Assembly (NCBI RefSeq): GCF_014699055.1
Contig: NZ_JACXAC010000003.1
Span: 372,001-436,000, forward strand
DNA length: 64,000 nt
Direction of reading: 5' to 3'
DNA from: Hymenobacter armeniacus
GTDB taxonomy: Bacteria; Bacteroidota; Bacteroidia; Cytophagales; Hymenobacteraceae
The notes beneath the pieces are model-generated. The model was not told the origin of the DNA. It worked only from the letters and a program-made list of their open reading frames with translations, and did not search any database. Below are positions 58,835 to 64,000 of this stretch, one piece after another. Positions within the stretch are counted from its first letter, which is position 1. Every line of letters starts with the position of its first letter. The position numbers and the translations under genes are program-made.

Positions 58835-59320
58835 ATGCGCATCGAAGACGAAATCAAGCAGCCCATTTTCCGCGACGAGTACCAGAAGGCCATCATCAAT
58901 CTGGTGTATACCACTGGCTGGCTGCAGCTGCGCCAGGCCACGGCGTTTAAATCGTTTGGTCTCACGCTGCCGCAGTTCAACATTCTGCGCATTCTGCGCG
59001 GGCAGCACCCGCAGCCCGCCACGGTGGCGCTGCTCATCGACCGCATGCTGGACAAAACCAGCAACGCTTCCCGCATCGTGGACCGGCTGGAGGAGAAAAA
59101 GCTCGTGACCCGCACCGTGTGCCCGGCCAACCGCCGCGCCGTTGACATCCGCATCACCGCCGCCGGCCTCGACTTGCTGCAGCAAATCGAGGATTCCGGT
59201 CTGCTCGATAACGCCATTCCCAAGGGCTTCAGCGAAGCCGAAGCCCGTCAGCTCAACGCGCTGCTCGACAAAATCAGGACCGAAGACGGGGCAACTCCCG
59301 CCGTGCCTTCCTGCGAGTAG
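58835..59320 (+). CDS. MarR-family transcriptional regulator
   Basis: 161 residues from the ATG at 58835 ('MRIEDEIKQPIFRDEYQKAI'). Winged HTH: 'FGLTLPQFNILRILRGQHPQ', recognition helix 'MLDKTSNASRIVDRLEEKKLV' and wing 'RTVCPANRRAVDIRITAAG'. Such dimers bind palindromes near their own promoter and respond to small phenolics, oxidants or metals. It sits 78 bases upstream of a yceI gene on the same strand. A single Cys in the wing could be an oxidation sensor, which is speculation. Confidence 0.92.
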   Translation: MRIEDEIKQPIFRDEYQKAIINLVYTTGWLQLRQATAFKSFGLTLPQFNILRILRGQHPQPATVALLIDRMLDKTSNASRIVDRLEEKKLVTRTVCPANRRAVDIRITAAGLDLLQQIEDSGLLDNAIPKGFSEAEARQLNALLDKIRTEDGATPAVPSCE

Positions 59321-59398
59321 CCTTTGGCACATTTTTTAGTTAGTGGCCCACCGGCCGCACCATTTCGAAATCAACCCTTTTTTACTTTTTTCTTCAAG

Positions 59399-60043
59399 AT
59401 GAAAAAATACCTGTTGCCCGCCCTGTTTGCTGTTGCCGTACTGGGCGCCGCTCCCGCCGCTTCGGCCCAAAAGAACAACAGCGCCAAAATGGCCACCAAC
59501 GCCCCCGCCTACGCCCTGCAGCCGCAGCTGAGCACCCTGGGCTGGGAAGGCAAAGCCGTGACCCACGGCCACAACGGCACCATGAACTTCAGCAGCGGCG
59601 AGCTGCTGGTGAAAGGCAACGCCGTGGTGGGTGGCACCGTCACCGTCGACATGAAGACCATGAAAGCCACCGACATCAAGGACGCCGAAAGCCACGGCAA
59701 ATTTGTGGGCCACATGAGCAGCGACGACTTCTTCGGCGTGGCCACGTACCCCACTTCCACCTTCAAAATCGTGAGCGTGGCCCCCATCAAAGGCGCCGCC
59801 AAAGACGCTGACAACGCCACCATCACCGGCGACATGACCATCAAGGGCGTGACGCAGCGCATCAGCTTCCCCGCCAAAGTGGGCGTGAAGGACGGCGTGG
59901 CTGCCGCCACCGGCAAAGTGACCATCGACCGCACCAAGTTCGGCCTGAAATACGGCTCGAAGTCCTTCTTCGAAAGCATCGGCGACAAGGCCATCTACGA
60001 CACCTTCGACCTGACCTTCAACGTCATCGCCAAGAAAGCCTAA
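59399..60043 (+). CDS. YceI-family periplasmic protein
   Basis: 214 residues from the ATG at 59399 ('MKKYLLPALFAVAVLGAAPA', signal peptide ending near 'ASAQ'). YceI lipocalin-like fold: 'STLGWEGKAVTHGHNGTMNF', 'GGTVTVDMKTMKATD', 'HMSSDDFFGVATYPTSTFKI', 'TGDMTIKGVTQRISFPAKVG', 'TIDRTKFGLKYGS'. YceI proteins bind isoprenoid-like molecules such as polyprenyl chains. It lies downstream of marR and ends at a perfect terminator, so co-transcription is plausible. Confidence 0.94.
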   Translation: MKKYLLPALFAVAVLGAAPAASAQKNNSAKMATNAPAYALQPQLSTLGWEGKAVTHGHNGTMNFSSGELLVKGNAVVGGTVTVDMKTMKATDIKDAESHGKFVGHMSSDDFFGVATYPTSTFKIVSVAPIKGAAKDADNATITGDMTIKGVTQRISFPAKVGVKDGVAAATGKVTIDRTKFGLKYGSKSFFESIGDKAIYDTFDLTFNVIAKKA

Positions 60044-60064
60044 TTGCTTTCGGGCATTCAACCA

Positions 60065-60098
60065 AAAAAGCCCTGCTGAGGAATCGGCAGGGCTTTTT
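60065..60098. terminator. Terminator between yceI and the converging hypothetical gene
   Basis: Perfect 12-bp stem (60065-60076 / 60087-60098), with A5/T5 ends. Confidence 0.9.
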
Positions 60099-60119
60099 GC
60101 GTGCTGGGGGAGTGGGGCG

Positions 60120-60677
60120 CTATTCCGGAATCTCGAATTTTCGGGGCAGCTCGAACTTGAGCTGGTGGCTTTTTTTGCGGCTGTGGAGGTCGCGCAGTAT
60201 CTCGTCGAGGTCGGACTTGTACTCCACCCACAAGTCCTCGTGCAGGCTCTTGAGCACCAGGGTCGGTACGCGGGCCGCCAGGCGGGCCGTGGCGTTGTAG
60301 AAGCCGTCGTACACGCTGTCGAACTGTCCGGAGTAGTTGTCGATGCATTGCCGCAGGATGTAGAGCAACAGGTCGATTTCGAGCTGCTTGTTTTTGGTGA
60401 TGCGGCGGGCGCGGGCGGCTTCCTGCACGCTGGCGCGCACGGCCTTCACAAGGCTGCGGTTGAGCAGGCGCCCGGTCACGGCCACGTTGAACAGCTCGTG
60501 GATGCGGTCGGCGGTTTCTTCCTGCACCTGGGCCAGGGTCACGTCGGCCAGCAGCTCGAAGCGAAAAGTTTCGTAGAGCTCGGCGTCGCGGCGCACGGCG
60601 CGCAGCAGCAGGGCTTCTTTTTCGGCCTCGCTGAGGCGCTTAAGGGCTTTTTTGAAATCGGCGGAAGGGACGGGCAT
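60120..60677 (-). CDS. Conserved hypothetical protein, 185 aa
   Basis: No signal peptide, mostly helical. N-terminal 'ADFKKALKRLSEAEKEALLLRAVRRD', then 'LTLAQVQEETADRI'-like and 'ITKNKQLEIDLLLYILRQCIDNY' helices, and a basic C-terminal tail 'SRKKSHQLKFELPRKFEIPE'. A cytoplasmic helical-bundle protein that Bacteroidota often carry near housekeeping genes. No function known to me. It diverges from clpS. Confidence 0.72.
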   Translation of the reverse strand: MPVPSADFKKALKRLSEAEKEALLLRAVRRDAELYETFRFELLADVTLAQVQEETADRIHELFNVAVTGRLLNRSLVKAVRASVQEAARARRITKNKQLEIDLLLYILRQCIDNYSGQFDSVYDGFYNATARLAARVPTLVLKSLHEDLWVEYKSDLDEILRDLHSRKKSHQLKFELPRKFEIPE

Positions 60678-60798
60678 GGAAGTAGGAGGGGAGGGCGGCG
60701 CAAAATAGCGGCCGCAGCAGGCAAATCACGCCATTCTCACGAAACGAATCTGCGCCGTTTTCAGTTATTACCAGCTGCCCCACGCGGGCTTTCCTGCG

Positions 60799-60806
60799 TA
60801 AATTTG
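60799..60806 (+). promoter_or_regulatory. Candidate -7 box TAAATTTG for clpS
   Basis: Perfect TAnnTTTG match only five bases before the ATG at 60812; if used, the mRNA would be leaderless. Confidence 0.55.
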
Positions 60807-60811
60807 CCCTT

Positions 60812-61093
60812 ATGAACACCCGCCCGCAAATTGAGCACGATGAGGACGTCCTGCTGCTCGAAGAAGAAGTTGAGTTGCGCAACCTCGTTGTGTACAACGA
60901 CGACGTAAACACGTTCGACCACGTCATCAAAACCCTGATGGACGTGTGCGGCCACCAGCCCGAGCAGGCCGAGCAGTGCACCCTGCTCATCCACTACAAA
61001 GGCCAGTGCACCGTGAAAGTGGGCACCTACGAAGAGTTGGAGCCGCAGTGCACCGCCATTCACGACCGCGGCATCTCGGCCGACGTTGTTTGA
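60812..61093 (+). CDS. clpS: ATP-dependent Clp protease adaptor ClpS
   Basis: 93 residues. Acidic N-terminal tail, then the ClpS core 'NLVVYNDDVNTFDHVIKTL' (the NDDxxT binding pocket for N-degrons), 'DVCGHQPEQAEQCTLLIHYKG' and 'CTVKVGTYEELEPQC'. It hands N-end-rule substrates to ClpAP/ClpCP. The N-terminal extension with 'LLLEEEVELRN' is longer than in E. coli but usual in Bacteroidota. A perfect -7 box lies almost at the start codon. Confidence 0.94.
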   Translation: MNTRPQIEHDEDVLLLEEEVELRNLVVYNDDVNTFDHVIKTLMDVCGHQPEQAEQCTLLIHYKGQCTVKVGTYEELEPQCTAIHDRGISADVV

Positions 61094-61110
61094 TGTGCTG
61101 ATTCTTTAAT

Positions 61111-61166
61111 GTGCTGATGTGCTGTGGCCCGATTGCTTCAGCTTGCCCATCCCAGCACATCAGCAC
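61111..61166. repeat. Inverted repeat between clpS and recR (family 6)
   Basis: Perfect 14-bp arms (GTGCTGATGTGCTG 61111-61124 / 61153-61166) with a 28-base loop; a further partial copy 'GATGTGCTGAT' at 61092-61102. Confidence 0.75.
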
Positions 61167-61190
61167 TTCTTCTAATCACCACATCAACAT

Positions 61191-61805
61191 ATGGAGTTTC
61201 CTTCTAAACTGATTGAAAACGCGGTCGGGGAGCTGGCCCGCCTGCCCGGTATTGGTCGCAAAACGGCCCTGCGCCTGGCGCTGCACCTGCTCAAGGCCGA
61301 AATGGACACCACCGCCACCCTGGCCGAGGCGTTGGCCAAGATGCGCTTCGAAATCACCTACTGCAAGACCTGCCATAGCATTTCCGACAGCGAGGAGTGC
61401 GGCATCTGCGCCAACAAGCTGCGCGACCACAGCCTGATTTGCGTGGTGTCGGACGTGCGCGACGTCATCGCCATCGAAAACACCGGCCAGTACAAGGGCG
61501 TGTACCACGTGCTGGGCGGCGTCATTTCGCCCATCGAAGGCATTGGCCCATCCGATTTGCACATCGATTCGCTGGTGGAGCGCGCGGCCGCCGAAGACTC
61601 CGAAATTCGGGAGGTCATCCTGGCCATTTCGCCCACCATGGAGGGCGATACCACCGCCTTCTACCTCTCGCGCCGCCTGCGCGACCTGCCCAACGTGCAC
61701 ATTAGCACCATTGCCCGCGGCATTCCGGTGGGCGGCGAGCTGGAATACGCCGACGAAATCACCCTCGGCCGTAGCATTGTGGAGCGCCTGCGCCAGGCGC
61801 GGTAG
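61191..61805 (+). CDS. recR: Recombination mediator RecR
   Basis: 204 residues, usual length. Helix-hairpin-helix 'LARLPGIGRKTALRLALHLL', C4 zinc finger 'CKTCHSISDSEECGIC', Toprim domain with 'ICVVSDVRDVIAIE', 'YHVLGGVISPIEGIGP', 'VILAISPTMEGDTTAFYLS'. With RecO/RecF it loads RecA onto SSB-coated gaps. It starts with 'MEFPSKLIENAVGE', as RecR normally does. A 31-bp perfect palindrome ends the gene. Confidence 0.96.
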   Translation: MEFPSKLIENAVGELARLPGIGRKTALRLALHLLKAEMDTTATLAEALAKMRFEITYCKTCHSISDSEECGICANKLRDHSLICVVSDVRDVIAIENTGQYKGVYHVLGGVISPIEGIGPSDLHIDSLVERAAAEDSEIREVILAISPTMEGDTTAFYLSRRLRDLPNVHISTIARGIPVGGELEYADEITLGRSIVERLRQAR

Positions 61806-61815
61806 GCGCGACTCG

Positions 61816-61879
61816 CAGCTTCCGGCAGCAAAAAGCCCCGGTTCCGTGCGGAACCGGGGCTTTTTGCTGCCGGAAGCTG
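61816..61879. terminator. Extended perfect terminator palindrome after recR
   Basis: 31-bp perfect inverted repeat (61816-61846 / 61849-61879) with a two-base loop; A5/T5 blocks inside the stem. Confidence 0.85.
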
Positions 61880-61940
61880 AACTTGACAAAAAGCGCTTTT
61901 ATAGCCTCAAGCCCAAGGGAAATGCGTAATTTCGTCCCTT

Positions 61941-63962
61941 GTGGTGAAGCTCTCGGTCGTCATTGTCAACTATAACGTCTGCTATTTCCTGGAGCAGGCC
62001 CTGCTCTCGGTGCGCCGCGCCGTGGAGAAGCTGGGCCAGCCCGTGGAGGTGTTCGTGGTTGATAACAACTCGGTGGATGGCTCGGTGGCCATGGTGCGCG
62101 AGCGGTTTCCGGAAGTGCACATTATGGCCAACCGCCACAATCCTGGCTTTTCCAGGGGCAACAACCAGGCCCTGCGCCAGGCCGCCGGCCAATACCAGCT
62201 CCTGCTGAACCCCGACACCGTGGTGGAGGAAGACACCTTCCGGGCCTGCTGCGAGTTCATGGACGCGCACCCCGAATGCGGTGGCCTGGGCGTGAAAATG
62301 CTCGACGGCCAGGGCCACTTTCTGCCCGAAAGCAAGCGCGCGCTGCCCACGCCGGCCGTGGCGTTCTACAAGATGTTTGGCCTGGCCAAGCTCATGCCCC
62401 GGTCGCGCACATTCGGCCGCTACCACCTGGGCTTCCTCAGCCCCGAGGAAACGCACGAGGTGGAAGTGCTCAGTGGGGCCTTCATGCTGCTGCGCAAGGA
62501 AGCCCTGGACCAGGTGGGGCTGCTCGACGAAGACTACTTCATGTACGGCGAGGACATCGATCTCTCGTACCGCCTCACCCAAGGCGGCTGGAAGAACTAT
62601 TATTTTCCCGGCACCCGCATCATTCATTATAAGGGCGAAAGCACGAAGCGCACCAGCGTGAACTACGTGTTTGTGTTTTACCGGGCCATGGTCATCTTTG
62701 CCCGCAAGCACTTCGCGCCGGGCCGGGCGGGCCTGTTTTCGCTGCTGATAAACGCGGCCATCTGGCTGCGGGCCGGCGCGGCAGTGCTGGAGCGGCTGGC
62801 CGTGCGCCTGGCCCCGCTGCTGCTCGACGCGGGCCTGATTTGGGTGGGCATGTACTTCCTGAAAAGCTACTGGGAGCGCAACCACAAGTTTGTGCCCGGC
62901 GACTACCCGCCGCAGTACATGGCCGTGGCCGTGCCTGCCTACATCTTGGTGTGGCTCACGTCGGCCTACCTCAGCGGGGGCTACGACCCGCCGGTGCGCA
63001 CCTCGCGCATGGCGCGCGGCGTGTTTGTGGGCACGCTGCTGATTTCGGCGGCGTCGAATTTTCTGGATGCCTGGCGCTTTTCTAAAGCGCTCATCATTCT
63101 TGGGGGGGTGTGGGCCGTGGCGGCACTGGTGGGCCGGCAGCTGCTCACGCATTTCATCAAGTACCGCGACCTGCGCATGAGCGAGCGGCGCCAGAAAAAC
63201 ATCGCCATCGTGGGTTCGGGCCCCGAGAGCCGGCGGGTGCGCAAGCTCCTCGAAGCGGCCAGCGTGCAGGCCCGCGTGATTGGCTACGTGGCCCTGGCGC
63301 CGGTCGAGAATCTGGTGCCGGCCGGGGCCGAAGCCTATTACTCGGCCAGTCACGCCGCCCTGCCCGAAGCCCCGGAGGAGCCCTTGGGCGAGCTTCGCCA
63401 GCTGGCCGACATCATTCGCCTGTACGAGCTGAATGAATTGATTTTCTGTGGCAAGGACCTGCCCGCCAGCCGCATCATCACGCTCATGCTGAGCCTGCCG
63501 GCCGACCCGCCGGTGGCCTACAAAATCCTGCCCGAAGACAGCCAGTACATCATCGGGAGCAGCAGCAAAGACTCGCCCGGCGACTACTACGCCCTCGACA
63601 TTGCCCTTAACCTGTACCAGCCCCGGCAGGCCCGCGCCAAGCGCCTGCTCGACGTGCTGCTGAGCCTGGGCCTGCTGGCGACGTCGCCGCTGCACGTGTG
63701 GGTGCAGCCGCACAAGTCCCGGTTTCTGGGCAACTGCGTGGCCGTGCTGCTGGGCCGCCGCACCTGGGTGGGCCTGCGCTACACCGCCGGCCCGGCCCGC
63801 ACGGTGCCCGCCGTGGTGTCGCCGGCCGATGCGGCCGTGTCGGCCGCCCCGCTCAACGACACCACCAAGCGCCGCCTGGAGCTGCTCTATGCCAAAGACT
63901 ACGAAACCAGCACCGACCTGCGGGTGCTGTGGCGCTGCTGGCGCCACCTGGGCGGAAAGTAG
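61941..63962 (+). CDS. Family-2 glycosyltransferase fused to a WcaJ-like, catalytically incomplete domain
   Basis: 673 residues. GT2 domain (1-290): 'KLSVVIVNYNVCYFLEQALL', 'VVDNNSVDG', 'RHNPGFSRGNNQAL', 'LLLNPDTVV' (NPD at 90-92), 'SGAFMLLRKEAL', 'YGEDIDLSYR' (ED at 204-205), of rhamnosyltransferase/WcaA-type. From about 265 on, membrane helices (about 330-350, 360-380, 384-405) and a Rossmann-like domain 'NIAIVGSGPESRRVRKLL' (about 420-436) follow. The latter resembles the CoA-binding-like part of polyprenyl glycosylphosphotransferases, but the C-terminal sugar-transfer domain with its 'RPGITG'-type motifs is missing. Start is GTG at 61941 or 61944; no ATG nearby fits. Confidence 0.8.
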   Translation: MVKLSVVIVNYNVCYFLEQALLSVRRAVEKLGQPVEVFVVDNNSVDGSVAMVRERFPEVHIMANRHNPGFSRGNNQALRQAAGQYQLLLNPDTVVEEDTFRACCEFMDAHPECGGLGVKMLDGQGHFLPESKRALPTPAVAFYKMFGLAKLMPRSRTFGRYHLGFLSPEETHEVEVLSGAFMLLRKEALDQVGLLDEDYFMYGEDIDLSYRLTQGGWKNYYFPGTRIIHYKGESTKRTSVNYVFVFYRAMVIFARKHFAPGRAGLFSLLINAAIWLRAGAAVLERLAVRLAPLLLDAGLIWVGMYFLKSYWERNHKFVPGDYPPQYMAVAVPAYILVWLTSAYLSGGYDPPVRTSRMARGVFVGTLLISAASNFLDAWRFSKALIILGGVWAVAALVGRQLLTHFIKYRDLRMSERRQKNIAIVGSGPESRRVRKLLEAASVQARVIGYVALAPVENLVPAGAEAYYSASHAALPEAPEEPLGELRQLADIIRLYELNELIFCGKDLPASRIITLMLSLPADPPVAYKILPEDSQYIIGSSSKDSPGDYYALDIALNLYQPRQARAKRLLDVLLSLGLLATSPLHVWVQPHKSRFLGNCVAVLLGRRTWVGLRYTAGPARTVPAVVSPADAAVSAAPLNDTTKRRLELLYAKDYETSTDLRVLWRCWRHLGGK

Positions 63963-64000
63963 GCGCCGCCGGGTTTTGGCCTGCTTCTGCGAGGGTTGCC

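Noticed and set aside
61816..61879. 31-bp perfect palindrome as a possible attachment or replication site
   Set aside because: A and T runs in the stem and its place directly after recR make an extended terminator far more likely.

Overview
This is a GC-rich chromosomal window from a Bacteroidota bacterium, most probably Hymenobacter or a close relative. Four things point there. Several surface proteins carry type IX secretion (T9SS) sorting domains of both type A and type B. Candidate promoters have the Bacteroidota TAnnTTTG -7 box. I see no clear Shine-Dalgarno sequences. Typical Bacteroidota families are present (DUF1343/NamZ, DUF2911, DUF6799, gliding-motility-associated C-terminus, ClpS, RlmD). 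No rRNA, CRISPR array, phage gene, transposase or plasmid replication gene is visible. Two compositional anomalies stand out: an AT-richer patch of about 1.2 kb with a toxin-antitoxin pair (39.8-41.0 kb), and an AT-rich block inside an otherwise GC-rich gene (32.46-33.07 kb).

Layout. 0-0.9 kb: 3' end of a large T9SS protein, probably PorU2-like. 0.96-3.7 kb: minus-strand cluster namZ/DUF1343-fmt-folA. 3.8-9.6 kb: LolC/E-type permease, a small membrane protein, an M23 peptidase, a flavin/2Fe-2S reductase and an M3 oligopeptidase. 9.7-12 kb: three small lipoproteins and a TetR regulator. 12-16.2 kb: lamin-tail T9SS protein, thiL, a glycine-zipper protein, an NTF2-like lipoprotein, an orphan gene. 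16.3-20 kb: rlmD and a WG-repeat protein. 20-28 kb: two giant exported proteins, a 1843-residue type B T9SS protein with seven tandem modules and a GEVED/PKD type A protein. 28.3-38.6 kb: SDR, S8 protease, PIG-L deacetylase, aspartate kinase, PAP2 phosphatase, GDPD, acyltransferase, with three copies of one composite palindromic element between them. 38.8-43.6 kb: DUF2911, DUF433/DUF5615 toxin-antitoxin pair, YcxB-like protein, ABC exporter, TonB-like protein. 43.6-50 kb: solute:sodium symporter, MBL hydrolase, M61 peptidase, methyltransferase, tRNA-Leu(CAG), a second PAP2 phosphatase. 50-56.9 kb: GAF-domain protein, two lipoproteins, dicarboxylate symporter, and an exported DUF6799 + Ppx/GppA-like protein. 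57-64 kb: dipeptide epimerase, DUF6799 protein, MarR and YceI, a hypothetical protein, clpS, recR, and a glycosyltransferase fused to a WcaJ-like domain that lacks its catalytic end.

Themes. NamZ, the M23 peptidase and the dipeptide epimerase together suggest turnover and recycling of cell-wall peptides and muropeptides. Several exported hydrolases (S8, M61, PIG-L) and T9SS cargo fit a predatory or scavenging surface lifestyle. The intergenic spaces are unusually rich in palindromic repeats of at least six families. The most interesting items are the three REP-hairpin-REP composites around the S8 and PIG-L genes, a repeat that supplies the C-terminus of a PAP2 phosphatase, the mosaic PIG-L gene, and the exported exopolyphosphatase-like DUF6799 protein.
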